From: Aquilutibacter rugosus
Lineage (GTDB): Bacteria; Pseudomonadota; Gammaproteobacteria; Xanthomonadales; Xanthomonadaceae
Assembly: GCF_036541335.1 (NCBI RefSeq)
Contig: NZ_JAZHBO010000002.1
Span: 124,001-188,000 of the forward strand
DNA length: 64,000 bases
Direction: 5' to 3'
Part shown: positions 1 through 9,133 of the stretch, one piece after another
Layout of the letters: each line of letters begins with the position of its first letter
Numbering within the stretch: the stretch's first letter is position 1
The notes under the pieces: model-generated
Seen by the model: the letters and a program-made list of their open reading frames with translations, nothing else
What the model was told of the DNA's origin: nothing
The model's database searches: none
Translations under genes and position numbers: made by a program

Positions 1-2
1 TG

Positions 3-179
3 CGCAATCTCGAAACGGCAGGTCTGCTCTCGAGCATGATCGAGCCTTCGCAATCGGGACCGCCGCGCCGTTACTACACCATCACGAACGATGGCCGCAC
101 AGTGCTGGAGCACTGGTCACAAACGTGGTTCGCCACCCGCAATTCCATTGACGCCGTATTGGAGCCAGGTCTGTCATGA
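3..179 (+). CDS. PadR-family transcriptional regulator, C-terminal part
   Basis: This is the 3' end of a gene that begins before the window. The visible 58 residues include the segment GPPRRYYTITNDGR, typical of the wing and C-terminal side of PadR-type winged-helix repressors. The stop codon overlaps the ATG of the next gene (ATGA), so the two are probably cotranscribed and translationally coupled. PadR regulators are often paired in this way with a HAAS/sensor-domain membrane protein, which is what follows. The DNA-binding helix lies outside the window, so the operator and ligand cannot be inferred. Confidence 0.8.
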   Translation, partial: RNLETAGLLSSMIEPSQSGPPRRYYTITNDGRTVLEHWSQTWFATRNSIDAVLEPGLS

Positions 180-1132
180 ATACTGTTAATTCACTGTCCC
201 CCCGCACCATGGAGGAATTTCTGGCGCAACTGCGTGATGCCTTGCGCGGTAGCGATCCCGCAATGATCCAGGACGCGCTGTTCGACAGCGAGGACTACCT
301 GCGTGCTGCAATCGCCGACAACGCTGCCTTATGCGAATCCGAAGTGATGGCCAAGGTCTTAAATGATTACGGCACACCGCAGGAAGTCGCGGGCAACTAC
401 CGCCAAACCGATGCAACGGTACAGGCTGCAATTCAACCGGCGGCCAAACCGCGGATTACGGCCAATGACCGGCAGCCGGGCTGGTTCCGCCGCCTGTTCA
501 ATGTGCTGCTGGATCCGCACGCCTATGGCTCGCTGTTCTACATGCTGCTGTCGGTCTGGACCGGCGTATTTTACTTTGCGTACGTTGTGACCGGTATCAG
601 TCTCTCGCTCGGTACCATCGTACTGATCTTCGGCATACCGTTGCTGATCCTGTTCCTGGGCAGTATCCGCATCCTTGCACTGGTCGAAGGCCGTATCGTC
701 GAAGCCTTACTCGGCGTGCGCATGCCGCGCCGTCCCGCGCTGCCCAAGGATCCTTCGCGTACCGGCTGGATTCCGCGCATTAAAGGCTTCTTTACCGATC
801 CTCGCACGTGGAGCACCATGCTGTATCTGCTGCTCATGCTGCCCCTGGGTGTGATCTACTTCGGCGTAAGTATCTGTCTGCTGGCGATGGCACTGTCGTT
901 CCTGCTGACACCAATCGCAGCGCTGTTCGGCGAGTTCCAGATTGATGGCGTGGTGGTCAATATGAGCCATATACAGATTCTTGGAACGGATCTGACCACC
1001 TCGGGTTGGGTGATGCTGCCGATCTTTGTAGTGCTGGGTGTGCTGTGCACCTTGGTGCTGCTCCATTTGGCCCGCTGGGTCGGCAAATGGCACGGTGCAT
1101 TGGCCAAGAATCTGCTGGTAATCCGCGATTAG
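176..1132 (+). CDS. HAAS/sensor-domain membrane protein, PadR partner
   Basis: The 318-residue protein starts with a short helical region (EEFLAQLRDALRG...SEDYL) resembling the HAAS signalling domain. Two similar membrane modules follow, each opening with a Gly-Trp and a DP motif (near residues 102 and 198) and carrying paired hydrophobic helices with an internal GIPLL or LLTPIA turn. This matches the 'putative sensor' domain in tandem. It overlaps the PadR gene by four bases. The likely role is membrane sensing or titration linked to the PadR regulator; the signal is unknown. The domain assignment is from recognition, the function is inference. Confidence 0.7.
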   Translation: MNTVNSLSPRTMEEFLAQLRDALRGSDPAMIQDALFDSEDYLRAAIADNAALCESEVMAKVLNDYGTPQEVAGNYRQTDATVQAAIQPAAKPRITANDRQPGWFRRLFNVLLDPHAYGSLFYMLLSVWTGVFYFAYVVTGISLSLGTIVLIFGIPLLILFLGSIRILALVEGRIVEALLGVRMPRRPALPKDPSRTGWIPRIKGFFTDPRTWSTMLYLLLMLPLGVIYFGVSICLLAMALSFLLTPIAALFGEFQIDGVVVNMSHIQILGTDLTTSGWVMLPIFVVLGVLCTLVLLHLARWVGKWHGALAKNLLVIRD

Positions 1133-1154
1133 CCGATGCAACGCGATGCATTTT

Positions 1155-1190
1155 GCAAAAAAGATCCCGGCAATCGCCGGGCTCTTTTAT
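1155..1190. terminator. bidirectional intrinsic terminator
   Basis: A perfect 6-bp stem (CCCGGC / GCCGGG, loop AATC, 1166-1181) is flanked by an A-run on the left and a T-run on the right. It lies between the convergent sensor-domain gene and phaZ and can serve both strands. Confidence 0.8.
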
Positions 1191-2452
1191 TACTTGCGGA
1201 TCGGGTGTTCCTGATACTTGCGAATGAATTCGCGTACCACCGGATACACCTGCGTGCGCCAACGCCGGCCGCTGAAGATTCCGTAGTGGCCCGCGCCTTC
1301 GACCGTCATGTGCTGACGATGGGTCTTGGCAATGCCGGTACACAACTGATGCGCGGCTTGGGTCTGACCCGCGCCGGAGATGTCATCGAGCTCGCCCTCG
1401 ATGGTCAGCAGGGCGGTGCGACCGATCTTGGCCGGCTGCACCGGCTCGCCACGAACGCTCCACGTGCCTAACGGCAAACGGTGTTCCTGGAACACGATGC
1501 GCACCGTGTCCAGATAGTATTCGCCGGCGAGATCGAGCACGGCGTTGTACTCATCGTAGAACTCGCGATGCGACTGTGCGTCTTCGAGATCACCCTGAAC
1601 CAGATGCTCGTAGAACTCGACATGCGACATCGCGTGCCGTTCCGGATTCATGGCGACAAAGCCCATGTGCTGCAAAAAGCCCGGGTACACGCGGCGACCG
1701 CGACCGGGATAATTGGCAGGCACCGGCTGCACCAGATTGTTTTCAAACCACGAGATCGGACGGCGGTAGGCCAAGTCGTTCACTTGCGTCGGACTTTGGC
1801 GCGTATCGATCGGGCCGCCCATCATGGTCATGCTGAGTGGGGTCTCTTCGCCGCGTGCTGCCATCAGCGAAATTGCAGCAAGTACAGGCACCGTTGGCTG
1901 GCACACCGAAATCACGTGCAGATTGCGCGCACCGATCAGGCGAATGAATTCCTGCACGTAATCAATGTAATCATCAAGATGGAACGGGCCCTCGGACAGC
2001 GGCACCATGCGGGCATCGGTCCAGTCCGTGATGTAGACCTTGTGCCCACGTAATAGCGTGCGCACGGTGTCGCGCAGTAGGGTGGCGTGATGGCCGGACA
2101 AGGGCGCAACCACTAGCACGACCGGATCGTCCTTCAGTTCACCGACGCCGGCGAGTTCATCGGAATAGCGCTTAAAGCGCAGCAGTCGGCAGAACGGCTT
2201 GCGCAGTTCCTCGCGTTCGACTACGGGATACTCGCGCTCATCGATCCTGACCGATTTGATACGAAACTCAGGCTTGGAGTAATCCTTACCTAAGCGATAG
2301 AGAAGCTCATAGCCGGCCGCAATGCGCGGCGCATTGGGTACGCCCGACAGCCAACTACCGTGTGACGAATACATTTTGGCGGCCGCATCAGCCCAGTACG
2401 TCATCGGCGCCAGCCATGCGCGCCCCATTTCATGCAATTGATACAAAAACAC
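1190..2452 (-). CDS. phaZ: intracellular polyhydroxyalkanoate depolymerase
   Basis: The 420-residue protein matches intracellular PHA depolymerases of the Ralstonia PhaZ type over its full length, beginning with the usual MFLYQLHEMGRAWLAPM segment. The lipase-like box is VCQPTVP, with Cys184 in place of the usual serine, the known nucleophile type in this family. A plausible His is in EGAGHYGIFSG near the C-terminus. It hydrolyses stored polyhydroxybutyrate in the cytoplasm. No PHA synthase or phasin gene is adjacent, so polymer synthesis must be encoded elsewhere if present. Confidence 0.88.
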   Translation of the reverse strand: MFLYQLHEMGRAWLAPMTYWADAAAKMYSSHGSWLSGVPNAPRIAAGYELLYRLGKDYSKPEFRIKSVRIDEREYPVVEREELRKPFCRLLRFKRYSDELAGVGELKDDPVVLVVAPLSGHHATLLRDTVRTLLRGHKVYITDWTDARMVPLSEGPFHLDDYIDYVQEFIRLIGARNLHVISVCQPTVPVLAAISLMAARGEETPLSMTMMGGPIDTRQSPTQVNDLAYRRPISWFENNLVQPVPANYPGRGRRVYPGFLQHMGFVAMNPERHAMSHVEFYEHLVQGDLEDAQSHREFYDEYNAVLDLAGEYYLDTVRIVFQEHRLPLGTWSVRGEPVQPAKIGRTALLTIEGELDDISGAGQTQAAHQLCTGIAKTHRQHMTVEGAGHYGIFSGRRWRTQVYPVVREFIRKYQEHPIRK

Positions 2453-2528
2453 GTATGAACATGCCGATTATTGCGGAATATTCGATGGTAGCACGCCCTT
2501 ATCGGCGGGCGATGAGCCTGCGGGCCGC

Positions 2529-3128
2529 TTAGCCGCCCGGGCGCTCCATGGCGGCGAACTGGGCGACCACTTCCTGGCGGGCCCAGAAATGGCTGCCGAT
2601 CGGAGCCAGACCCGCCGACTCTAGAATCTTGCGAAAGGCGGCCGGCGAACGCTTTTGGAACCCGTCGGTATCTCCGGCGAAGGGATCGCCACTGACAAAC
2701 GTCTCCAGGAATGCCAAACCTCCTGTGAGCGCGGCCAGACCTTGGGCGCCACGTTTGAGCTCGGCGGTGGGCACGTAATGCATGACATCGGCGCAAATCA
2801 GCAGGTCAACAGGCGGGCAGGGGCGCAGCCACTCGAAATCGCCAAAGGTCGCGTAATGGAGCTGACGGCGAGCGCCGTAGCGTTGCACCGCATATTCGGA
2901 GCTGTCAAAGGCCAGGTACTGCAGCTTGGGCCGTAGCGCCAGCAGGGGCGCACGCCAGGCGGCTTCGCCGGCGCCGATATCGAGCAACGTACGAATCGGT
3001 CGCTCCAGGTAGTACTCGGCCATGGCTACGGCCATCGCCACTTTGCGGCGCAGATGGGCCCGGTCCGCCGCAGGTTGCGCACCGCGATACCAGCGGTTGA
3101 AATAGGTCTCATCGTATACTTTGCTCAC
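2529..3128 (-). CDS. class I SAM-dependent methyltransferase
   Basis: The 199-residue protein has a Rossmann methyltransferase motif I (LLDIGAGEAAW, near residue 47), an acidic motif II (LAFDSSEYAVQRYG) and a motif IV-like stretch (VDLLICADVMHYV). The N-terminus YDETYFNRWYRG recalls methyltransferases acting on small molecules or cell-envelope intermediates, but no substrate can be named. It stands alone on the minus strand, divergent from the HemJ-like gene with only 20 bp between start codons, so the two promoters must overlap coding or be very compact. Confidence 0.75.
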   Translation of the reverse strand: MSKVYDETYFNRWYRGAQPAADRAHLRRKVAMAVAMAEYYLERPIRTLLDIGAGEAAWRAPLLALRPKLQYLAFDSSEYAVQRYGARRQLHYATFGDFEWLRPCPPVDLLICADVMHYVPTAELKRGAQGLAALTGGLAFLETFVSGDPFAGDTDGFQKRSPAAFRKILESAGLAPIGSHFWARQEVVAQFAAMERPGG

Positions 3129-3148
3129 CGTACCGCCTCCGTGAATTC

Positions 3149-3613
3149 ATGAATCTGTTTCTGATCAGCAAGACCGCCCATCTGGTGTTCGTAATGGCCT
3201 TTGTCGCCAGCACATTCTATCTGCCCCGCATTCTGGTCAACCTGGCCGAGTCGCAGGCCAAGGCCGAAGGCGAAGCCGCTCGCGCCCGCCTCATTCTGAT
3301 GGGACGCCGCATGTATCGCTTCGGGCACGTCATGTTCGGCATGGCGTTTATCTTTGGCTTGCTGATGTGGCAGGGCTATCGTCTGTTGCCGGAAACGCTG
3401 CCGCAGGCATTTGCCATGGGTGGCTGGCTGCATGCCAAGCTCGGCATAGTGGCCTTGCTACTGGCTTACTTTATTTACTGCGGTCGCTTGCTCAAGGCGC
3501 ATGACACCAAGGGCAAGAGCTTGCCTTCGGCGACCGCATTGCGTTGGCTCAATGAGCTGCCGCTGATCCTGCTGGTGCTGATTGTGTATCTGGTGCTGGC
3601 CAAGCCGTTCTAA
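3149..3613 (+). CDS. hemJ: CopD/HemJ-family membrane protein
   Basis: The 154-residue protein has four predicted membrane helices and conserved family features: a His near the N-terminus (KTAHLVFV), an Arg-rich loop (GRRMYRFGH), WLHAKLG, and the C-terminal NELPLILLVLIVYLVL...KPF. This pattern fits the HemJ (UPF0093) protoporphyrinogen IX oxidase family, which performs the penultimate haem step in bacteria lacking HemG or HemY. CopD-like proteins share the fold, so the specific activity is likely but not certain. It is followed closely by a convergent phosphatase gene. Confidence 0.7.
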   Translation: MNLFLISKTAHLVFVMAFVASTFYLPRILVNLAESQAKAEGEAARARLILMGRRMYRFGHVMFGMAFIFGLLMWQGYRLLPETLPQAFAMGGWLHAKLGIVALLLAYFIYCGRLLKAHDTKGKSLPSATALRWLNELPLILLVLIVYLVLAKPF

Positions 3614-3639
3614 GGGCCTGGCCATCACCGTTCCGTTCA

Positions 3640-5352
3640 TTACTGCGCGCGACGATTGACCTTGGGTTCGGGCAGTTTGACCGGGACACCTTGGGCGTTG
3701 CACAGATTGCGGCCGCAGTAATATGCACGCAGTTTGGGGTTGGCCTGCAGCAGGAAGTGGAAGATAGTGTTCTGTTCCACATTGCCGCGAATCGCGTCCG
3801 ATCCCGTGCCGCGCGCCCAGATGCCGACGTCATCGCCACCGTGGCTTTCCGAGCTGGTGGGGACCATGGCTTCCTGCAGATAATCCGGATGCTCGGTATC
3901 GACGTCGGTCAGATTCGGGCGGCCATTCTCGGCCTGTTGAAAGCCCGAAGGGAAATGCGGGTTGTGCTTCGGACCTTCGGCTTGTGTTGAAGTCGCACCA
4001 GCGTAACCCGGACCGTTGGCATAGCCCAGCGTGGTGAACGGCAGGCCGGTGGCATCCATCGCCAAGGCGCGCGGATCCATTTGCTCGCCGCTGCCGCCGC
4101 GGACTTTACCCAGAATCGGATTGCCGCGAGCCGGATAGCCGACAAAGAACATGGTGTGCGAGTGATCGGCAGTCACCAGAATCAGGGTGTCTTCAGGATT
4201 GGTGACCTGCGCGGCACGCTCGACGGCCTGATGCAGGGCGACTGTGTCCTTCAGTGCGCGGTACGCGTTGCCACCATGGTGCGCGTGGTCAATGCGACCG
4301 CCTTCGACCAGCAGAACAAAGCCGTTGGGGTTCAAAGCGGTCAGGCGTTGGATAGCCGACTCGGTCATTTGCGCCAGCGACGGCTCGCCGGCCGGATCGT
4401 TCGGACGGTCCTGCTCAAACTGCATGTGGCTGGGTTCGAACAGACCGATAATCGGCGTGCCCTTGGGCGCGTCGTTGAACTGCTTAAGATTCCAGACGTA
4501 AGTGCCGGCCGGGTGACGTGCCTTCCACTCGTCGACGAGATTGCGGCCATCGAGACGTTGGCCAACCTTGTCATCGTATTCCGGGTCGTTTTGATCGACG
4601 CCGAAGAAATTCATGCGGCCACCGCCCATCAGCACGTCCGGACCCTTGCCGTAGGGGCTGCCGACCATCTGCGACGCGATATCCATGCAGCCTTGCGCCG
4701 TGGCCTCCGGCGGCAGGTCGGTATCGTTTTCCCAGTTGCGTTCCGGCACGTGCGAGAACGTGGCTCCGGGTGTCGCGTGCGTGACCGCAGTGGTGGTGAC
4801 CACGCCGGTGGCCAAGCCGGCGTCCGCCGCCATTTCCCACAGGGTCGGGATCTGCGTGCTGAGGCTGGCGCCGCAATCGCCCCGTTCGGCCGCTTGACCC
4901 ACCGACAGCATGCCCATGCGCGTCTTGATGCCCGTCGCCATGGCAGTCATCGTGCCCGCCGAGTCGGGCGTCTGTGCATTGGTGTTGTAGGTGCGGCTCA
5001 GTGCGGTGTTGGGAAAGTCCTCCCACGAAAGGCGCGTTTCCTCGCCGGGTTGGCCGTTTTGCTGGCCCAGGTAGATGCGGGCAGCCGCAACGGTGGGCAA
5101 GCTCATGCCATCGCCAACAAAAAGGATGACGTTCTTGGCCTTGCCGCCCATTGCGCCGTGAGCCGCGGCCGTGGAGGCACCCTGCGTGAACCACCACTGG
5201 GGCGTTTCGCCGGCGGGACGCTCAATCTTGGGGACCTCAATCGGTGCGAAGGACGTACCGGCCGTGTTGGACGCCGATGTGCCGGTGGTGGCGCAGCCGG
5301 CAAGCAAACTGACAGCCGCCGCGAGTGCGGCAATGGACAGACGAGAGCGCAT
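3640..5352 (-). CDS. alkaline phosphatase, lipoprotein
   Basis: The 570-residue protein opens with a lipoprotein signal peptide (SLLAGC, lipid-attachment Cys20), so it is probably anchored in the envelope facing the periplasm. Alkaline phosphatase superfamily signatures are clear: metal-binding FVGDGMS (Asp81), the nucleophile box TPDSAGT (Ser131), EGGRIDHAHHGG and TADHSHT for zinc ligands, and SSESHGGDDVGIWA for the last His. It should release phosphate from monoesters. The gene is divergent from the symporter. I did not identify a Pho box, so phosphate regulation is only expected from the family. Confidence 0.9.
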   Translation of the reverse strand: MRSRLSIAALAAAVSLLAGCATTGTSASNTAGTSFAPIEVPKIERPAGETPQWWFTQGASTAAAHGAMGGKAKNVILFVGDGMSLPTVAAARIYLGQQNGQPGEETRLSWEDFPNTALSRTYNTNAQTPDSAGTMTAMATGIKTRMGMLSVGQAAERGDCGASLSTQIPTLWEMAADAGLATGVVTTTAVTHATPGATFSHVPERNWENDTDLPPEATAQGCMDIASQMVGSPYGKGPDVLMGGGRMNFFGVDQNDPEYDDKVGQRLDGRNLVDEWKARHPAGTYVWNLKQFNDAPKGTPIIGLFEPSHMQFEQDRPNDPAGEPSLAQMTESAIQRLTALNPNGFVLLVEGGRIDHAHHGGNAYRALKDTVALHQAVERAAQVTNPEDTLILVTADHSHTMFFVGYPARGNPILGKVRGGSGEQMDPRALAMDATGLPFTTLGYANGPGYAGATSTQAEGPKHNPHFPSGFQQAENGRPNLTDVDTEHPDYLQEAMVPTSSESHGGDDVGIWARGTGSDAIRGNVEQNTIFHFLLQANPKLRAYYCGRNLCNAQGVPVKLPEPKVNRRAQ

Positions 5353-5488
5353 TGAGAATCCTGTGACGATGCAGCTGAACGGAACTCCATTCTAAATCCC
5401 GAAATATGACAAAAACAGTCCTGATTCGCAGTTAAGTGAGTCGGCTTGTTTTATCCTTGGAAATTAACCTTTTGCAACGGAATGTGCC

Positions 5489-6826
5489 GTGATCTCAGCT
5501 TGGTTCAAGATTCCTTTCTGGCAGCGTGTGCTGGCCGGCTTTGTGCTCGGAGCGCTCGCAGGTGTCGCGTTCGGACCCAATGCCGAAACCTGGTTCGGCT
5601 GGCTCGGTGACATCTACGTCCAGCTGATCATGATGATCGCCGTGCCGCTGGTGCTGTTTGCGGTCATGAATGCGGTAGCGTCCTTGGCCGGACAACAGTC
5701 GATTGCCAAACTCGGTGGACGGACCTTTCTGTGGTTTGCGATCACCGCGGCCTTAGCGGTTGTGGTCGGCCTAATGGTTGGCTGGGTGCTCAAGCCGGGT
5801 CTTGGATTGAGCGGTCTGCTGGGCGATGCGGATTACAAAGTGCGCGAGGTGCCGAACTTTATCCAAGTTCTTAAGGACATCGTCCCGCGCAATCCGTTCC
5901 AGGCTTTAAGCGGTGCCATGCGTGTCAAGTCCGATGCCGACGGTCTCTATCATCTCACCGACAAGGGCACCATGCTGCAGGTGATCTTCTGGGCCGGTCT
6001 GTGCGGGTTTGCACTGGTCAAGCTCGGTCCCAAGACGCAGGGTATTCGCACGCTGGTCGACGAAGCCAGCAAGCTGATGGTGCAGGTCACACGCTTCGTG
6101 CTTGAATTCACGCCGCTCGGTACGTTCGGTCTGATTGCCGCGCTGGTCGGTGCCTACGGTTTCGAAAAGTTGCTGCCGCTCGGCACCTACGTGATTGCGC
6201 TGTACCTGGCCTGTGCGTTGCACATCGCCGTGGTGTACAGCGGGCTGCTGGCGGCCCACGGTCTCAATCCGCTCAAGTTCTTTAAGGGTGCCGCGCCGGG
6301 CATGCAGATTGCATTTGTGTCCTCGTCGTCGTTCGCGTCGATGCCGGCGGCCATGCGCTCGGTCACGCACAATCTCGGCGTCGATAAGAACTATGCAGCG
6401 TTTGCGGTGCCGCTGGGTGCCACCATCAAGATGGACGGCTGTGGCGCCATTTATCCGGCACTGACCTCGCTGTTCGTGGCGCAGTATTACGGCATTGATC
6501 TCAACGCCAGTCATTACGTCATCATCATGCTGGCGTCGGTGTTGGGCAGCTTTGGTACCGCGGGCGTGCCGGGTACGGCGACCGTCATGGTTACGCTGGT
6601 GCTGTCGGCTGCCGGATTGCCACTGGCGGGTATCGGCTTGCTGGTTGCAATTGACCGCATTCTGGACATGATGCGCACCATGACCAACGTGACCGGCCAG
6701 ATGCTGGTCCCGGTTCTGGTCGCCAAGGAGACCGGCTTGCTGGATCGCAGCGTCTACGATGATCCGTCGACCAACATCGGTCTGGGTCAGATGGAAGATC
6801 TGCAAGCGGACACGGCGCGAGGCTAG
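5489..6826 (+). CDS. dicarboxylate/amino acid:cation symporter (DAACS)
   Basis: The 445-residue membrane protein belongs to the GltP/DctA/SLC1 family. The serine-rich hairpin (FVSSSSFASMP), the substrate-site motif ATIKMDGCGAIYPAL and the C-terminal GxPGTATV...IDRILDMMRTMTNVTGQ are all present. It imports C4-dicarboxylates or acidic/neutral amino acids with sodium or protons through the inner membrane. The start is a GTG at 5489, chosen because the family N-terminus (WFKIPFWQRVLAGFVLG) begins there. Substrate choice between glutamate, succinate or serine cannot be read by eye. Confidence 0.9.
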   Translation: MISAWFKIPFWQRVLAGFVLGALAGVAFGPNAETWFGWLGDIYVQLIMMIAVPLVLFAVMNAVASLAGQQSIAKLGGRTFLWFAITAALAVVVGLMVGWVLKPGLGLSGLLGDADYKVREVPNFIQVLKDIVPRNPFQALSGAMRVKSDADGLYHLTDKGTMLQVIFWAGLCGFALVKLGPKTQGIRTLVDEASKLMVQVTRFVLEFTPLGTFGLIAALVGAYGFEKLLPLGTYVIALYLACALHIAVVYSGLLAAHGLNPLKFFKGAAPGMQIAFVSSSSFASMPAAMRSVTHNLGVDKNYAAFAVPLGATIKMDGCGAIYPALTSLFVAQYYGIDLNASHYVIIMLASVLGSFGTAGVPGTATVMVTLVLSAAGLPLAGIGLLVAIDRILDMMRTMTNVTGQMLVPVLVAKETGLLDRSVYDDPSTNIGLGQMEDLQADTARG

Positions 6827-6828
6827 TC

Positions 6829-7095
6829 ATGGCAACCGGTTGGGCCGGCGATGGCGCCGTGCAGGATCAGATTGATGCCACGGTCAAGGACGCGATCAAG
6901 CGTGCTCGCGACGCCTTGCCGCAAGGCCCGAGTCTCGAGCATTGCGAGGAGTGCGAGGCCGAGATCCCCGAGGGCCGTCGTAAGGCCTTGCCGGGGGTGC
7001 GCCTGTGCGTCGCCTGTCAGGAACAGCTCGATGCGCAAGAAAGCCAGTCCGCCGGCTATAACCGTCGTGGCTCCAAGGATTCGCAGTTACGCTAG
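6829..7095 (+). CDS. DksA/TraR C4-type zinc finger protein
   Basis: The 88-residue protein has a four-Cys zinc finger (CEEC...CVAC) followed by a short charged tail, as in the small YbiI/TraR branch of the DksA family. It starts two bases after the stop of the symporter gene, suggesting cotranscription. Short TraR-like proteins can bind the RNA polymerase secondary channel. Here the coiled-coil is much shorter than in DksA, so a DksA-like role is only possible. Confidence 0.75.
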   Translation: MATGWAGDGAVQDQIDATVKDAIKRARDALPQGPSLEHCEECEAEIPEGRRKALPGVRLCVACQEQLDAQESQSAGYNRRGSKDSQLR

Positions 7096-7157
7096 TTGGA
7101 ATGCTGTAGTCGGCATCCGATAGGTGCCGACGCGTCACGACGTAGTCGTGGGTGCGG

Positions 7158-7661
7158 CTAGATGCGGCTATATGACCAGCGCACCGGGCGACCGTCCTGA
7201 TACGGCATCACCCCGTGGAAGGCGCGTGCATCGTCGTCAAACACCAGCGGCAGGAAGTGGCGATCGCCTTCCCACATCGGCAGTTCGTAGATGCGGTCCA
7301 GGTCGACCCACTCCAGAGTGCCCTCGGGATTCGAGGTGAAGGGCGTGCCTTCGAAACGGCGAATCAGGAACACAAAACCCAGCCAGTCCTCACCGTTCTT
7401 GCCGAAGCCGGGCCACGAAACCGTGCCGCGTAAACTCAGATCCGTGCAGGTAATGCCGGCTTCTTCCATGATCTCGCGGCGCATGCCTTCGACCATGTCC
7501 TCATCGGGTTCGATCTTGCCGCCCAGACCGTTGTACTTGCCCAGATGCTCATCGCCGGGGCGGGCATTGCGATGGACTAGCAGGACCTGCTTGCCGTCCG
7601 GAGACAGGATGTAACCAAGGGTAGCGACGATGGGGGTGTAGGGCATTGGGCTGGCAGTCAT
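7158..7661 (-). CDS. Nudix hydrolase, MutT/8-oxo-dGTP diphosphatase type
   Basis: The 167-residue protein contains a complete Nudix box, beginning GLGGKIEPDED and continuing through REIMEEAGI, around residues 46-68. The acidic residues needed for Mg2+ binding are intact. The N-terminal YILSPDGKQVLLVHRN and the downstream SWPGFGKNGEDWLGFVFL resemble bacterial and MTH1-like 8-oxo-dGTP diphosphatases, which sanitise the nucleotide pool. Other nucleoside diphosphate substrates cannot be excluded. It is a single gene, divergent from the thioesterase. Confidence 0.85.
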   Translation of the reverse strand: MTASPMPYTPIVATLGYILSPDGKQVLLVHRNARPGDEHLGKYNGLGGKIEPDEDMVEGMRREIMEEAGITCTDLSLRGTVSWPGFGKNGEDWLGFVFLIRRFEGTPFTSNPEGTLEWVDLDRIYELPMWEGDRHFLPLVFDDDARAFHGVMPYQDGRPVRWSYSRI

Positions 7662-7719
7662 GCAAACGGCAGTCGCAAGAGTTTAACCTGTAAGCTCCGC
7701 CAACCTATCAAGGACGATC

Positions 7720-8208
7720 ATGACCGCCGGAACGCAACGCGAATTGACCATGCGCTTTTTGGCCGAACCCACCGATGTCAATTACGGGGGCCAGGTCCAC
7801 GGCGGCATGGTGATGAAATGGATTGACCAGGCCGGTTACGCCGCCGCGGTGGGCTGGAGTGGTACGTATGCCGTGACGGTTGCCGTGGGCGGGATTCGCT
7901 TTGTCGCGCCGATCAAGATCAGTGACATGGTCACCGTGCACACCAAGCTCGTGCATACCGGTACCAGCTCGATGCACTTTGCCGTCGATGTCAAAGCGCG
8001 CGACCCGATGGAAGATGACTCCACCGAGCACCTGTGCACTCACTGCATCATCGTGTTTGTGGCGCTGGATCGCGAAACGCGCAAACCGACCACGGTCCCG
8101 ACGCTGGTACTTTCCAACGACCACGATCGCGACCTCAGCGAGTACGCGCTAAAGGTGATGGAGCTGTCTAAGGGAATTGAAGACACCATCCGGCAGGTCG
8201 TCGGCTGA
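7720..8208 (+). CDS. acyl-CoA thioesterase, YciA-like hotdog fold
   Basis: The 162-residue protein matches the YciA/acyl-CoA hydrolase hotdog family: PTDVNYGGQVHGGMVMKWID with the helix-forming Gly-rich segment, then GGIRFVAPIKISDMV and a C-terminal helix. It hydrolyses acyl-CoA thioesters in the cytoplasm as a hexamer in known relatives. It stands as a single gene with a probable start at the ATG following the AAGGACGATC region. Confidence 0.85.
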   Translation: MTAGTQRELTMRFLAEPTDVNYGGQVHGGMVMKWIDQAGYAAAVGWSGTYAVTVAVGGIRFVAPIKISDMVTVHTKLVHTGTSSMHFAVDVKARDPMEDDSTEHLCTHCIIVFVALDRETRKPTTVPTLVLSNDHDRDLSEYALKVMELSKGIEDTIRQVVG

Positions 8209-8268
8209 CGTTGACGCTGCCGCTGCCGCCGCGCACAATTACGCGGCCAAGGTGTTCAGTGTTGTGAC

Positions 8269-9018
8269 TTAGAGGCCTTCGACCCGGCGCGCCGCCAGGA
8301 ACTTGCGACCCCAGTAGCCGCTATCCATTGCCGAGATCATGACGTTCTTGCCGGTGCTCGGGGCATGCAGGAAGCGACCGTTGCCCACATAGATGCCGAC
8401 ATGGTTGACGCGACCGCCGTCGCCAAAAAACACCAGATCGCCCGGAACCATCTTGCTGCGATCGCTGATGGCCAGACCCTGACGGGCCATATCACGCGAG
8501 ACGCGCGGCAGTTCGACACCCAGTGCATTGCGAAACACCCAGCCGACCAGACCGGAACAGTCAAAGCCGGACGGCGTGGTGCCGCCCCAACGGTAGGGCG
8601 TGCCCAGCATCGAAGTGGCACGTTGCAGCACTGCAGTGATCTTGGGGCTGACGATGGCCGAGTCGCCATCGAGCTTGTCCTGGCGATCCAGCATTTCGAC
8701 TTCTTTACGAATCGAAGCGGTAGGCGCGGGCTGGACCCACGAACGCACACCGGAGGTGGCCGATTGGACCGTTTGGTTAGCAAAGCTCACAACGCGATCG
8801 AGTGGGCCGGCGGTGTCGGCCGCTGCGGCCGCTTGGGCGCCGCCGCGTTGAGCAAGGAATGAATCGAGGGCCGATTGGCCATTGGCAGACTGGGCAGAGG
8901 CCAGTGCCGGGGACAACAGAGCGAAGGCCAACAGGGACTTCAGGAGCACTTTAGATTGTAAAAGTCGGACGCCTGCGACGAGCCGACCGGGTTGAACGAG
9001 GTTTGATTTCGTTGTCAC
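8269..9018 (-). CDS. C40 NlpC/P60 peptidoglycan endopeptidase (first copy)
   Basis: The 249-residue protein has a hydrophobic export segment (SLLAFALLSPALASAQS) and a C-terminal NlpC/P60 domain from about residue 128. The catalytic Cys is in GFDCSGLVGWVF and the His in NHVGIYVGNGRFLHAPSTG. Such enzymes cut D-Glu-meso-DAP or related bonds in stem peptides in the periplasm. The middle region (residues 40-120) is low complexity and of unknown function. The ATG at 9018 gives a long positively charged N-terminus; a downstream start nearer the hydrophobic segment is possible. A paralogue lies just upstream on the same strand. Confidence 0.85.
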   Translation of the reverse strand: MTTKSNLVQPGRLVAGVRLLQSKVLLKSLLAFALLSPALASAQSANGQSALDSFLAQRGGAQAAAAADTAGPLDRVVSFANQTVQSATSGVRSWVQPAPTASIRKEVEMLDRQDKLDGDSAIVSPKITAVLQRATSMLGTPYRWGGTTPSGFDCSGLVGWVFRNALGVELPRVSRDMARQGLAISDRSKMVPGDLVFFGDGGRVNHVGIYVGNGRFLHAPSTGKNVMISAMDSGYWGRKFLAARRVEGL

Positions 9019-9133
9019 GCGGCCTTCACCAGTTCTTCACTAAGCCTAAAGTTTGCCTAACGAGGGGGTTAAAAGGCTCAATATTTCGTTAAGAAGGATG
9101 TTAAAAACACGAAATATGTCACAGTTTTGGACA

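Noticed and set aside
4081..5355. Long plus-strand open frame of 424 codons over the alkaline phosphatase gene
   Set aside because: It is fully antisense to a clear family member, has no recognisable motif, and shows the His/Arg-rich composition usual for antisense frames in GC-rich DNA. The similar long frames at 15459-16943 (over pyrG) and 37286-38659 (over purA) were rejected for the same reason.
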